A DNA stretch of 64,000 nt from HXMU1420-2 sp017643305 (GTDB lineage Bacteria; Pseudomonadota; Alphaproteobacteria; Rhodobacterales; Rhodobacteraceae): the NCBI GenBank assembly GCA_965217135.1, contig OZ244249.1, positions 1,364,001-1,428,000 on the forward strand, written 5' to 3'. Under the pieces are notes generated by a model that saw only the letters and a list, made by a program, of their open reading frames with translations, was not told the DNA's origin and ran no database searches. Both the position numbers and the translations under genes were made by a program. Positions 9,115 through 17,955 of the stretch are shown piece after piece; position 1 is the stretch's first letter; every line of letters begins with the position of its first letter.

Positions 9115-10424
9115 GCCTCTTCGGCCCCGACACAGTTCCGGGCCGACCCTACTGGTGGGACGATGTCACCTGGCCCGAGCTGGAAGGCGAGCTGCCAGCC
9201 ACAACTGATCTTCTGGTTATCGGGGCTGGCTATACCGGCCTGTGCGCCGCAATTGCTGCCCATGACGCCGGTGCCCGGGTCGTGGTCATTGACAGCGGCC
9301 AGCCGGGCGAGGGCGCCTCGACCCGCAACGGCGGCATGGTAGGGGCGCACCCGCGTCTGGACTGGGACACGCTAGCCGACCGCTACGGCCCGAATACCGC
9401 CGATGCACTGTTCACCGAGGCCGGCGCGGCGCTCGACTGGGTCAAGGCAATGATCGCCGGCGAAGGCATCGACTGTGATCTGCAGGACACCGGCCGGATC
9501 CAGCTCGCGTATACCCCGGGACATTTCGAGGCACAAAAACGCCTTGCCATCCAGCTGTCTGAGAAAGGCGGTGTGCCCTGTCAGGTCATCGAGCGTGATG
9601 GGCTTCCCCGCGAAATTGCTTCTCCGATCTATAAGGGCGGTATTCTGTTCCCCGATCACGGCGCGGTGCATCCGGCAAAGTTCTTTCTTGGGATGCTGGC
9701 GGCCGCCTTGCGTCGGGACATCCCCGTACTGGCGTATCGCCCGGCGATGAAACTCTTCCGTGACAAGGCCGGCATTCGCGTCGTTACCTCGCGCGGCCAG
9801 GTCTTCGCCAGGCGGGTCGTCCTTGCCACGAATGGCTATACCAGCGCGCAATTCCCGTGGTTTGCCCGCCGGGTCTTTCCGGTACCGAGCTATCTGATTG
9901 CGACCGAGCCGCTGCCGGCGAACCTGATCGGTGCGCTTGCGCCCGGCGGGCGCATGATGGTCGAGACCCGGGCGCGGCATTGCTATTACCGGGTCTCGCC
10001 CGATGGCACGCGCATCCTGTTCGGCGCGCGCGCGTCGCTGGTCAACATCGATCTGGACAAGGCGGCGCAGCGGCTGCACCAGTCCATGCTGCAGATCTGG
10101 CCCAACTTGCGGCATGTCAAACTGTCCCATGTCTGGACCGGCAACACGGGGTTCGCCTTCAACCGGATGCCGCATGTGGGCGAGGCCGGGGGCCTTCACT
10201 ACGCAATGGGGTACTCCGGCGGTGGTGTTGTTCTGGCCCCATGGCTGGGGCGCAAGGCGGCGCTGCGCGCGCTTGACCTGCCTGAGGGCGCGACGGCCTT
10301 TGCCGAAACCCGGCTGGCGTCGCGCTGGTTTTTCCAAAGTGGGCCGCCGCGTTTCATGCGGGCCGCCGATCTTTGGTACCGCCACCGTGTCGACCCGCGC
10401 GAGGATCGCGAGGCTGGACTTTAA
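9111..10424 (+). CDS. FAD-dependent DAO-family oxidoreductase (PuuB-like)
   Basis: A 437-residue flavoprotein of the D-amino-acid-oxidase/glycine-oxidase superfamily. N-terminal sequence YWWDDVTWPELEGELPATTDLLVIGAGYTGL places the Rossmann FAD site (GAGYTG) at about residue 37, and STRNGGMVG follows as in gamma-glutamylputrescine oxidoreductases. Such enzymes oxidise secondary or primary amines to imines/aldehydes with release of H2O2 or transfer of electrons. The start is TTG, overlapping the tdm stop (TTGA at 9111-9114), so it is coupled to tdm. A role on a methylated amine or a gamma-glutamyl-methylamine derivative is attractive by context but unproven. It ends four bases into the convergent P450 gene. 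Confidence 0.85.
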   Translation: MSLFGPDTVPGRPYWWDDVTWPELEGELPATTDLLVIGAGYTGLCAAIAAHDAGARVVVIDSGQPGEGASTRNGGMVGAHPRLDWDTLADRYGPNTADALFTEAGAALDWVKAMIAGEGIDCDLQDTGRIQLAYTPGHFEAQKRLAIQLSEKGGVPCQVIERDGLPREIASPIYKGGILFPDHGAVHPAKFFLGMLAAALRRDIPVLAYRPAMKLFRDKAGIRVVTSRGQVFARRVVLATNGYTSAQFPWFARRVFPVPSYLIATEPLPANLIGALAPGGRMMVETRARHCYYRVSPDGTRILFGARASLVNIDLDKAAQRLHQSMLQIWPNLRHVKLSHVWTGNTGFAFNRMPHVGEAGGLHYAMGYSGGGVVLAPWLGRKAALRALDLPEGATAFAETRLASRWFFQSGPPRFMRAADLWYRHRVDPREDREAGL

Positions 10425-11602
10425 CGGTCCCAGATCGGGCGTACCGGCATTTTCGCCGGGCTTGTGTTTCCGCTGTCGGGCAGGAAGTCCGGCGTGCCAG
10501 CAAGTTCGATCCGTGACCAAAGGCGCAACCAGACCCGCAGGGCCGCTGCCATGTCGGTGCGCGCCAGCAAGTGACCCAGACAATGATGCGGGCCGCCGCC
10601 AAAGCCGAAATGAGGCTTGCGCCGGGCGGTGATGTCGAAATGGCCATCATGCCCTGTGGCCGGATCGGTTCCCGAGGCATGAACGAGGATATGCACCGTT
10701 TCGCCACGGGCGATGGTCACCTCGTCCAGCGTGACGTCTTCCAGCGCCTCGCGGGTGGCCCAGGTGGTCGTAGGGCGCAGGCGGATCACTTCTTCGATGG
10801 CGGCTGGCACGGCCTCGGGGTGGTGCCGTAGCCAGTCCCATTGTCCGGGGTGTTGAACAAAGAGATGCGCCGCGAAGGCAAGCTGGGCGCGGGTGGTGTC
10901 CACACCACCGAAGATCGCGATCACGACGAGGTCGATCATGGCCTGGAGGTCGAGCGGTGGGCCGTCCAGCAGACGGGCGACGAAGCTGTCGGGCGGCGGC
11001 GCCTCAATCAGGCGCACGGCAAGCGTCGCGAGCCGGTCACAGGCGGCGTTGACCTGGGCTTCGTGCTGTCTTGCATCCGGCCCCATGGCCAAGCCAAGGC
11101 AAGCGGCGTTATGGGCCAGCGCTGCGGCATCGCTCGCCGGCAGTCCCAGAAGCGTGGCGATCGCGTGCCCGGCGAAGGGCTCGGTGAACCCCTCCACCAT
11201 GTCAAAGCTCTTGCGGTCCCGCAGGTCGGCACAAAGCCCCTCTGCCGTGGCGGTAAAAGCAGCTTCCAGCGCCAGGATATGCGGCTCGGCCAGAGCGGCC
11301 TGCGCCCGCTCTCGCAGGGCTTTGTGCGGCGCGCCTTCGAGCGAGATGACGCTGCGGGTCCAGAATTCTGCAAAACTGCCCTGCAGTCCGATAATCTCTG
11401 GCCAGGCGTGGCTGCCCTGCCGGAACCTGCGGTCGCGCAGTACGAGCCCGGCTTGCCGGTGGCGTAAGACGGCGACGCCATAAGGCGTTCGGGCGCACCA
11501 GTTTAGCGCGCGGGCCTGTAAGACCTGAGGCGACCGCGTGGAAAAGCCGGGGGCGACGAGGTCCAAAAAGGGGATATCGGGCGCAGCCATGGGTGCAGTC
11601 AT
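10421..11602 (-). CDS. Cytochrome P450
   Basis: A 393-residue bacterial class-I-type P450. The I-helix motif GGVDTTR, the K-helix ExxR (EEVIRLRP) and the heme-ligand loop FGFGGGPHHCLGHLLAR with the proximal cysteine are all visible. It inserts one oxygen atom from O2 into an unknown substrate using electrons from a ferredoxin; no ferredoxin or reductase gene is adjacent. I start at 11602 (MTAPMAAPDIPF) since the region upstream contains a terminator-like hairpin and non-homologous sequence; ATG 11590 is an alternative. It is convergent with the flavoprotein gene and lies after the ammonium-transporter operon. Confidence 0.9.
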   Translation of the reverse strand: MTAPMAAPDIPFLDLVAPGFSTRSPQVLQARALNWCARTPYGVAVLRHRQAGLVLRDRRFRQGSHAWPEIIGLQGSFAEFWTRSVISLEGAPHKALRERAQAALAEPHILALEAAFTATAEGLCADLRDRKSFDMVEGFTEPFAGHAIATLLGLPASDAAALAHNAACLGLAMGPDARQHEAQVNAACDRLATLAVRLIEAPPPDSFVARLLDGPPLDLQAMIDLVVIAIFGGVDTTRAQLAFAAHLFVQHPGQWDWLRHHPEAVPAAIEEVIRLRPTTTWATREALEDVTLDEVTIARGETVHILVHASGTDPATGHDGHFDITARRKPHFGFGGGPHHCLGHLLARTDMAAALRVWLRLWSRIELAGTPDFLPDSGNTSPAKMPVRPIWDR

Positions 11603-11630
11603 CCTGGTCTTAACATCCCGCAATTGCAAA

Positions 11631-11651
11631 GGGCCGCCAGATCGGCGGCCC
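11631..11651 (-). terminator. Hairpin ending the amt operon
   Basis: A perfect eight-bp stem (GGGCCGCC/GGCGGCCC) with a five-base loop lies 25 bp after the small membrane gene on the minus strand, and is followed in that direction by TTT. It probably ends most amt transcripts before the P450 gene, though the short T-run suggests read-through is possible. Confidence 0.6.
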
Positions 11652-11675
11652 CCTGTTTGGTAATGTCGGTGAAGA

Positions 11676-11870
11676 TCAAAGCGGACCTTCATCCACATTC
11701 TTGCCCTGCTTCATGCGCCGGTAGGCGTCCAGCTCGTGCCGGCTGCCGACGATGAGAGCGATGATGCAGCAGCCTGCCGCAATCAGCGTCCAGATGACCT
11801 CCCATGAGGTGTTCGCCCCCATGTAGATTGGACCTTCAAAGAGCGCCCAGTCGGAAAATGCAGATCCCAT
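11676..11870 (-). CDS. Small single-span membrane protein next to the ammonium transporter
   Basis: A 64-residue protein with one clear membrane segment (SWEVIWTLIAAGCCIIALIVGSRHEL) and a basic tail (YRRMKQGKNVDEG). I do not know a named family, but the gene lies 23 bp downstream of amt on the same strand with an AAGGAGACAAAACC-type ribosome site upstream (complement of 11871-11884). The close spacing suggests a partner or assembly factor of the transporter; this is inference from position. It is not a GlnK/PII protein: it is far too short and has no T-loop. Confidence 0.75.
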   Translation of the reverse strand: MGSAFSDWALFEGPIYMGANTSWEVIWTLIAAGCCIIALIVGSRHELDAYRRMKQGKNVDEGPL

Positions 11871-11893
11871 GGTTTTGTCTCCTTGTTTCTAGA

Positions 11894-13273
11894 TTATTCG
11901 GCAGGGTTCGCCGAAGCGCCGATGCCTTCAGGATAGGCCGCGACTGGCACCTTGGCATGGTCGAGCCCAATGATCTCGGCCTCTTCGCCAACGCGCAGCA
12001 GCCCGAACTTCTTGAGGATGAAAGACACCACATAGCCTGGCACGAAGCCCAAGAGGAAGAAGGTGATTGCGCCCACTATTTGCCCGATCAACGAGATAGT
12101 CGGTGCGCCTTCGCCCTGCAGCGCCGGGTACCCGGCCCCCCAGATGCCCAGCATGATCAGGCCAAAGAGACCGATCGTACCATGCACGGTTACCGCGCCT
12201 ACGGCATCGTCGATGCCGCGCTTTTCGAGGAAAGCGGCGCAAGGCTTCAGGATCGCACCGCCGGCAAAGCCCATCGCGAAAGCGAGTGGTGGCCAGTAGA
12301 TGTCCAGACCCGAGGCACAGGCGATAATACCCGCCAGACCGCCCGACATCATCCAGAACGGATCGCGGGTGATCATCCATGCGCCTATGATACCGCCCGC
12401 AAAACCCATCAGGATATTGAAGCTCAGCGAAGACAGGGTGATCGGCGTGCCGTAGATGGTTGCGAACTTGTCACCAAACCAGCTCCACGCTTCGCCAGGC
12501 ACGATCAGGCAGGCCATCAGGAAGCCCCAGAACCCGACGATGATCAGCATCAGACCGGTCACCGTGAAGGGCAGGTTGTGCGCTCCGATGTGGTTGGCCG
12601 AGCCATCGGCATTGAACTTGCCGATCCGCGGTCCGAGGTTGATCAGGACACCAAGCGCGAAGAAGCCCGCGACGGCGTGCACAAGGCCTGCGGCGCCGAA
12701 GTCATGCAGACCGAACTTGGTGACCAGCCAGCCGTCGGCGTGCCAGCCCCAGGCGGCTGCGACCACCCAGGCGAAGCTGCCCAGAACAATGGCCAGGATG
12801 ACGAAGCCTGCCACCTGAATGCGCTCGATAACCGCGCCTGACATGATCGAGGCGGTCGTGGCTGCGAACAGCGTGAATGCGCCCCAGAACACGCCGGATG
12901 CGTTGTCGGCGATGTGCGGGCCCATGTATTCCACCCATGGCAAGGCGATGGAATTCGCATATTCCAGACCGGAAATGCCGTTTGGCCCGGCGGATAGGCT
13001 GATGCCCGTCGGGAAGGCCCAGTAGACCCACCAACCAAAGAAGTAGAAGGTCGGTACCATGAATGCGAAGGCGAGGATGTTCTTCACGCCCGACGCCAGC
13101 ACGTTCTTCAGTCGCGATGCACCCATCTCATATGCCAGGAATCCGGCGTGGATGATGATCATCAACGGGATTGTCAGATAGTAGTAGGTTTCGGCGAACA
13201 TCGTGTTTGTAACCGATGCGGACGCCTCCAATTCGGTGATCTTAGCCGCTAGTTCGGCAATTTGCTCTTCCAT
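11894..13273 (-). CDS. amt: Ammonium transporter, Amt/MEP/Rh family
   Basis: A ~459-residue channel-like ammonium transporter. The two pore histidines sit in FGAAGLVHAVAGF and GAVTVHGTIGLFG, and the phenylalanine-gate and Asp regions (FAATTASIMSGAVIER; DNASGVFW) are recognisable. The first ~25 residues are an unusual heptad-like polar stretch (MEEQIAELAAKITELEASAS) before the first membrane span, which may be a short coiled coil instead of a cleaved signal. GTTGGAGCT precedes the ATG at 13273; an ATG five codons earlier (13288) is also possible. Uptake or recapture of ammonia from methylated-amine breakdown is a sensible role beside the TMAO operon. Confidence 0.93.
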   Translation of the reverse strand: MEEQIAELAAKITELEASASVTNTMFAETYYYLTIPLMIIIHAGFLAYEMGASRLKNVLASGVKNILAFAFMVPTFYFFGWWVYWAFPTGISLSAGPNGISGLEYANSIALPWVEYMGPHIADNASGVFWGAFTLFAATTASIMSGAVIERIQVAGFVILAIVLGSFAWVVAAAWGWHADGWLVTKFGLHDFGAAGLVHAVAGFFALGVLINLGPRIGKFNADGSANHIGAHNLPFTVTGLMLIIVGFWGFLMACLIVPGEAWSWFGDKFATIYGTPITLSSLSFNILMGFAGGIIGAWMITRDPFWMMSGGLAGIIACASGLDIYWPPLAFAMGFAGGAILKPCAAFLEKRGIDDAVGAVTVHGTIGLFGLIMLGIWGAGYPALQGEGAPTISLIGQIVGAITFFLLGFVPGYVVSFILKKFGLLRVGEEAEIIGLDHAKVPVAAYPEGIGASANPAE

Positions 13274-13336
13274 AGCTCCAACTTTCATTGCTTCCCGTCA
13301 GGCACATTTCAAGTGTCTGCGACATTATGGTACACT

Positions 13337-13385
13337 AAACCAATTCAAAACCAGAAATCATTTATTTAAACCAAATATAAACCAA
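13337..13385 (-). promoter_or_regulatory. Four phased AAACCA repeats upstream of amt
   Basis: The motif AAACCA occurs on the plus strand at 13337, 13348, 13368 and 13379 (as TGGTTT reading towards amt). The spacings of 11, 20 and 11 bp place all copies on about the same face of the helix. The stretch is A+T-rich unlike its surroundings and lies 60-110 bp upstream of the amt start, so it is a good candidate for an activator-binding array. The protein is unknown. Confidence 0.45.
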
Positions 13386-13399
13386 AGTGAATTGAATCG

Positions 13400-13740
13400 G
13401 CATCTGAGGGCTGTACCGACCCAAGAACGCTCCCAACGCCGAAGCATTATAGCCAATTCGGCACCGGTCCGGTCCACTTCGCCACAAACCAATCGAAAAC
13501 CCGCGACGATGTCCCTAACGAGGCCATCGCGCAAATCGGAAATCACTGTCTCAAGCTGTCCAAAGTGGTGCTTTGCAGCGCTCCGGAGTGTCTCTCCGTG
13601 AGGTAGCAGCCGGATCTGGGTATGGCGGTGTTCGAACAGGAGCACGCTTAATTCATCCTAAAGTTTCGCGATCTGGTAGCTCACCGCGCCCTTGGATATT
13701 TTCAACACTTCGCCCGCCGCACACAGGATTCAAGAAATTG
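13400..13740 (-). pseudogene. Decayed LysR-family (GcvA-like) regulator
   Basis: Read on the minus strand, 13730-13670 encodes AAGEVLKISKGAVSYQIAKL, the helix-turn-helix of LysR regulators, followed in the same frame by a TAG stop and then DELSVLLFEHRHTQIRLLPHGETLRSAAKHHFGQLETVISDLR, which continues the usual LysR N-terminal domain. The residues before the helix-turn-helix need a frameshift, and no substrate-binding domain follows 13400. So only ~110 codons of the N-terminal part remain, broken by at least one stop and one frameshift. It lies just upstream of the divergent acyl-CoA dehydrogenase gene and may once have controlled it. Confidence 0.65.
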
Positions 13741-13792
13741 GGTTTGCTGCAAGCCGGTAGTGTCACCTAGTCTCTCCACAGGGAGAGATATC

Positions 13793-15445
13793 ATGACACT
13801 TCGCCATCCGATTGCGCATTTACCGACCCACGAGGTCATCAACATGCCGCCCCACATGGGCGATCAGGACCTTTGGGCAGATGACCGCGCGCTGAAACAC
13901 TGGGCGTCGTGTATGGGCGGGGGCGGTCATGCCACGCATTTTGCGCATGTCGGACATCTGACCGGGCTGGACGAGACCTTTGAGAAAGCGAGCCAAGCCA
14001 ATCGTCATGGCCCTGAACTGCGCGCCTTTGACCGTTACGGCATGCGGATCAACGCGGTAGAGTTTCATCCCGCCTACCATGACCTGATGGACCTCGCGAT
14101 TTCCAACAAAATGCATAACTTCGCCTGGCATAACGAGGGCAATGCAGAGCATGTGGGCCAGTCAGTTCTGACCTATATGTTTAGCCAGCCAGAGGGCGGC
14201 GTGATGTGCCCGATGGCGATGACCTATTCGGTCGTGCCGTCCTTGCGCATGGCGCCAGCAGTTGCAGAGGAATGGATGCCGCGCATCTTGTCCACCGAAT
14301 ATGATCGGCGCGATATCCCAGCGAACGAAAAAACCGGCGCGATGATCGGCATGTTCATGACCGAGAAACAGGGCGGATCGGATGTTCGGGCCAATTCAAC
14401 CATAGCTGTGATGTCTGGTGAAGGTTACCTGCTGACCGGGCACAAGTTCTTCTGCTCGGCACCGATGTGTGACGCGTTTCTGGTGCTCGCCAATACCAAA
14501 GGCAGGGGAATTTCCTGCTTCCTTGTGCCCCGCTGGAGGCCCGACGGCACGCGCAACAACCTGTACATTCAGCGCATGAAGGACAAGCTTGGCAACAAAT
14601 CCAACGCCTCGACCGAGATGGAGTTTCAGGACACCTGGGGCGTGATGGTGGGCGAGGAAGGCCGAGGCATTCGCACGATCATCGAGATGGTCACGGGCAA
14701 CCGTCTTTATTGCGCCATGTCCTCGGCGGGGATCATGCGGCAGGCGCTGGTGCAGGCGCTGCATCACACCTCGCATCGATCGGCCTTCCAGAAACGCCTG
14801 ATCCAGCAGCCGCTGATGCAGAATGTTCTGGCCGACATGGCGATTGAGGTCGAGGCCGCGCTGGCGCTCGGGCTGCGGGTGGCGCAGGCGATGGACCGCA
14901 TGGATGACCCAGCCGAGGCGGCACTGGCCCGCATTGGCACGGCGGTGGCGAAATACTGGAACACAAAACGATGCCCGAGCCTCGTGGTCGAGGCGCTCGA
15001 ATGCCACGGGGGCCCGGGCTATGTCGAAGAGTGCATCATGCCTCGGCTGTATCGCGAAGCGCCGCTCAACTCGATCTGGGAAGGGTCGGGCAACGTGATG
15101 GGGCTGGACGTGTTGCGGGCCATGGGGCGCGAGGCCGAGGCGATCCCCAGCGTGATGGCCGAGTTGGAGAAGGCGCGCGGAAACCATCCCAATCTTGACC
15201 GGGCAATCGACGATCTGCGTGATGAACTGGCGGATCTGGAGGGGCTGGAGGGCCGGATGCGTATGGTGACCGAGATGATGGCCCTGACCTTGCAAGGGGC
15301 GCTTTTGACCTGCCACGGCGACAGCGCCGTTGCCGATGCCTTCTGCGCCAGCCGCCTCGCCCCACGCTATCGCGGTGCATTTGGGACCCTGCCCAAGGGG
15401 CTCGACCTCAATGCTATCATCAGTCGCGCGCTTGCTCCCAATTGA
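13793..15445 (+). CDS. AidB-like acyl-CoA dehydrogenase
   Basis: A 550-residue flavoprotein of the AidB branch of acyl-CoA dehydrogenases. Recognisable segments include VEFHPAYHDLM, LCP-like VMCPMAMTYSVVPSL, IGMFMTEKQGGSDVRAN (FAD/substrate region), RMKDKLGNKSNASTEMEFQD and PRLYREAPLNSIWEGSGNVM. E. coli AidB binds DNA and is linked to alkylation protection; whether this one is a repair factor or a true isovaleryl-CoA-type dehydrogenase is not decided by sequence. GGGAGAG is seven bases before the ATG. The neighbouring acyl-CoA ligase (convergent) is the nearest functional partner. Confidence 0.9.
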   Translation: MTLRHPIAHLPTHEVINMPPHMGDQDLWADDRALKHWASCMGGGGHATHFAHVGHLTGLDETFEKASQANRHGPELRAFDRYGMRINAVEFHPAYHDLMDLAISNKMHNFAWHNEGNAEHVGQSVLTYMFSQPEGGVMCPMAMTYSVVPSLRMAPAVAEEWMPRILSTEYDRRDIPANEKTGAMIGMFMTEKQGGSDVRANSTIAVMSGEGYLLTGHKFFCSAPMCDAFLVLANTKGRGISCFLVPRWRPDGTRNNLYIQRMKDKLGNKSNASTEMEFQDTWGVMVGEEGRGIRTIIEMVTGNRLYCAMSSAGIMRQALVQALHHTSHRSAFQKRLIQQPLMQNVLADMAIEVEAALALGLRVAQAMDRMDDPAEAALARIGTAVAKYWNTKRCPSLVVEALECHGGPGYVEECIMPRLYREAPLNSIWEGSGNVMGLDVLRAMGREAEAIPSVMAELEKARGNHPNLDRAIDDLRDELADLEGLEGRMRMVTEMMALTLQGALLTCHGDSAVADAFCASRLAPRYRGAFGTLPKGLDLNAIISRALAPN

Positions 15446-15772
15446 TCCCGGAAAATCCAAGAAAATCGAAGACGATTTACCGCGAGCGAACGTGAAGTTT
15501 TGAGGTGAAAGAATAATAAGTTACTGTGTTCGCTGCCACGCGCAAACAGCATCAGGACGACGCCAAAGAGCAGTGATGGCAGGAACTTCCAGCGTAATCG
15601 CGTAAACAACAAGCCCCCCAGACCACCAAAGCGGCAGAGACTGATATCCCTCAAATTGGATAAGCCAATTCTTTTCCCATCTCGGAACGAGCATACCTCA
15701 GTCGCACATCCGGGATGCGTACAACGCAGTGTTCTTGCTGATCTACAACACGCTTGTCAGAGGCGGCCCAGA
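15446..15772. other. Convergent intergenic gap, no gene seen
   Basis: This 327-bp gap separates the stop codons of the acyl-CoA dehydrogenase and the acyl-CoA ligase. A short minus-strand frame (15654 to 15367) overlaps the dehydrogenase 3' end and shows no family likeness. I found no clear hairpin with a T-run, no RNA gene and no repeat here. Confidence 0.6.
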
Positions 15773-17635
15773 TTACGCGACGGTGACGCGTGTCTCGAAC
15801 AGGAAGTCCTTAAGTCTTTCTTCGATGCGGGATGTAGAAGACCTGTCGCCTTCTGACAGCGACACTGTCACGCACAATCCACGGGGTCCTCCGGCCTCGA
15901 CCGTTACTTGGGCTTCGGGCAACTGCATTTCGTCATGAAGCAAGTTTGAGACGACCATCATCGCAGCATCGCACCTAAGGCTGGGTTTGTAGATCTTGCC
16001 AACAGAGGTCAGAGGGATCTCGTCAACAACCTGGATGATCTTTGGCCAAGCCGGTCTTTCATCAATTGTCTGTTGGGCATGTTCTGTCAGATCTGCCAGG
16101 CTGACGTGCGCTGACGGGTGAAGCTGAATGAAACACATCGGCAGTTCTCCGGCATAGGGATCAGGCATTCCCACTGCCGCCGCCAGCGCCACAGATGGGT
16201 GCGTGCTCATGGCATTTTCGATCATCACCGGATCAATATTGTGACCGCTGCGAATGATCAGATCCTTTGAGCGCCCCGCAACATAAAGACACCCCTGCGC
16301 GTCTTTGTATCCAAGATCACCCGAGTTCAGCACACCGCCAGCGAAAACCTCATCATTGTGCTTGGGATCGCTGTAGCCCGGAGATACGTGAGGCCCCTTG
16401 ATTGCAATGACACCGATCTCTCCGGTGTCGCAGACGTCGCCCAAGCTTCCGTCGCTTTCCAATTTCCGGACCTCAACGGTCGTGTATGGCAACGCCCAGC
16501 CGACGGAACCTGGGGTGCCGGAACCTCTGAGGGGATCGATGCTGATAAGGCCAGAAGCTTCGGTCATACCGAGGATTTCAAAGAGAGTGCAGGCAGTGAC
16601 TTCGTTGAATTTCTGCGCAACGGCAGGCGGCAGAAGGGATGCACCGGTGGCCCCTGCGCGGACACGCGAGATATCGTGATCTTCGACCGGCGTTTGCAGG
16701 ATGGCGCCAATCGCAGTCGGGACGCCGCCAACTATTGTCACCTTGTACTTCGCAACAAGCCGCCAGAAACTTCCGACGATGGTCGGATTTCGCAGGCCCG
16801 CAGGTGTCATAACCAGCAGTTCGACACCGGCCATAAAGCAACTGAGCCCGCCCACGATGGTGCCCGCGACGTGAAAGAGAGGGAAGGTCGCGGTAAACAC
16901 ATCATCCGGGCGAAAGCCGCACATGACGGCCCCGCCGAACGCCGCGACCAACTGGCTGCGGTGTGTATGTGCGACGAGCTTGGGAACACCGGTTGTGCCT
17001 CCGGTGTGAAAATAGGCGGCCAGATCGGCACCGCTGCGCGCCTTTCCAAATGTTAGGTGATCGTCTGGCTGCGCCATCAAGGCTTCGCCGAAATCAACCA
17101 CGCCGGCTTCTGCTGGCGTACCCGGAGAAGATACGCGCACAAGAATGAGGTCAGGGATCTGGGCGCGTAGCGCAAGAGCCTTTTCCCAGATATCCAGCTG
17201 GGGATGGGGGCCGAGCGCGACCAGAATCTTGGCTTTGGAAGCCTTCAGAAGTTCAGCAATGCTTTCGGGCTGCAAAAGGAAGTTGATCGGAACGGCGTAA
17301 CCTGCCGTTTCCGCGCCCCAGAGCGTGACATGCGTTTCAACCAATGCAGGCAACATGTAGGCAACACCGGGCGCCTCACCTCCGATGTCCGCAAACAGAT
17401 TTGCCGCGCGCCGGATCTGCCCCAGCAATTGTTGATAGGTTACGCGGCGGGGCTCTTCATCCTCGGCCCCCGTCATCAGCATCGTAAGCGCGGTTGCTTC
17501 GGGATCTCGCGCAGCGCTGTTTTCAAAGACCTCCAGAATGCTTTGCTCCGGCAGCCGCGCATCAAGTGCCATTTCCGCTTCAAACTCACGTAGGTCACTT
17601 TGCGAACTGATCGGTTGGCTTGCCAGAATGGTCAT
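15773..17635 (-). CDS. AMP-forming acyl-CoA synthetase
   Basis: A 620-residue adenylate-forming ligase that activates a carboxylic acid with ATP and loads it onto CoA. Visible core motifs: YFHTGGTTGVPK (ATP phosphate loop, ~residue 215), ILGMTEASGL (A5), SGDLGYKDAQGCLYVAGRSKDLIIRSGHNIDP (A7-A8 with hinge) and TSVGKIYKP with the catalytic lysine near residue 545. The N-terminal ~60 residues are the acyl-CoA synthetase extension. A longer-than-usual tail of ~65 residues follows the A10 motif. It stands alone on this strand; substrate class (fatty or aromatic acid) is not clear. Confidence 0.9.
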   Translation of the reverse strand: MTILASQPISSQSDLREFEAEMALDARLPEQSILEVFENSAARDPEATALTMLMTGAEDEEPRRVTYQQLLGQIRRAANLFADIGGEAPGVAYMLPALVETHVTLWGAETAGYAVPINFLLQPESIAELLKASKAKILVALGPHPQLDIWEKALALRAQIPDLILVRVSSPGTPAEAGVVDFGEALMAQPDDHLTFGKARSGADLAAYFHTGGTTGVPKLVAHTHRSQLVAAFGGAVMCGFRPDDVFTATFPLFHVAGTIVGGLSCFMAGVELLVMTPAGLRNPTIVGSFWRLVAKYKVTIVGGVPTAIGAILQTPVEDHDISRVRAGATGASLLPPAVAQKFNEVTACTLFEILGMTEASGLISIDPLRGSGTPGSVGWALPYTTVEVRKLESDGSLGDVCDTGEIGVIAIKGPHVSPGYSDPKHNDEVFAGGVLNSGDLGYKDAQGCLYVAGRSKDLIIRSGHNIDPVMIENAMSTHPSVALAAAVGMPDPYAGELPMCFIQLHPSAHVSLADLTEHAQQTIDERPAWPKIIQVVDEIPLTSVGKIYKPSLRCDAAMMVVSNLLHDEMQLPEAQVTVEAGGPRGLCVTVSLSEGDRSSTSRIEERLKDFLFETRVTVA

Positions 17636-17955
17636 AAGGTGTCCTCGCCTTAGATATTGGGTTCGGGCACCTTTTGTGGAAGTGGCAGGAAATGCAACCC
17701 TGATGCGTTGCGTCGGGCTTGGAAGCAGATCAGAATTATAGCAAATTGAAGCTCATCTCGGATGAGGCGAAGTGTCAAACTGACGAAACTTCATTCACAC
17801 CAAAGCGACGGTCGGCTTTTCGTCAAATTTTTTTGATGCAGGATCCGGCTTTGCGGAGCTTCAGTCATGGAGCGATCAATGTCTGCGATCCGTATGACAT
17901 GATTAAGGTGCTGAAGTATGAACTTAGACGTCGAAGTTATCGAATGTTGTGGGGT
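17636..17955. other. Intergenic region, no gene seen
   Basis: This 320-bp A+T-richer stretch separates two minus-strand genes. A plus-strand frame (17719-18096) runs through it into the antisense of the NnrU/ICMT-like gene and shows no family signal, so I reject it. The part next to 17635 should hold the promoter of the acyl-CoA synthetase. No terminator with a convincing stem was found. Confidence 0.5.

Noticed and set aside
10003..10632. A 209-codon plus-strand frame across the flavoprotein/P450 junction
   Set aside because: It overlaps the ends of two convergent genes in a different frame; no motif, no start signal.
14396..15460. A 354-codon minus-strand frame
   Set aside because: It is antisense to the AidB-like dehydrogenase gene and has no recognisable motif.
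15367..15654. A 95-codon minus-strand frame reaching into the 15.4-15.8 kb gap
   Set aside because: Hydrophobic in part but overlaps the dehydrogenase 3' end and no family or ribosome site is visible.
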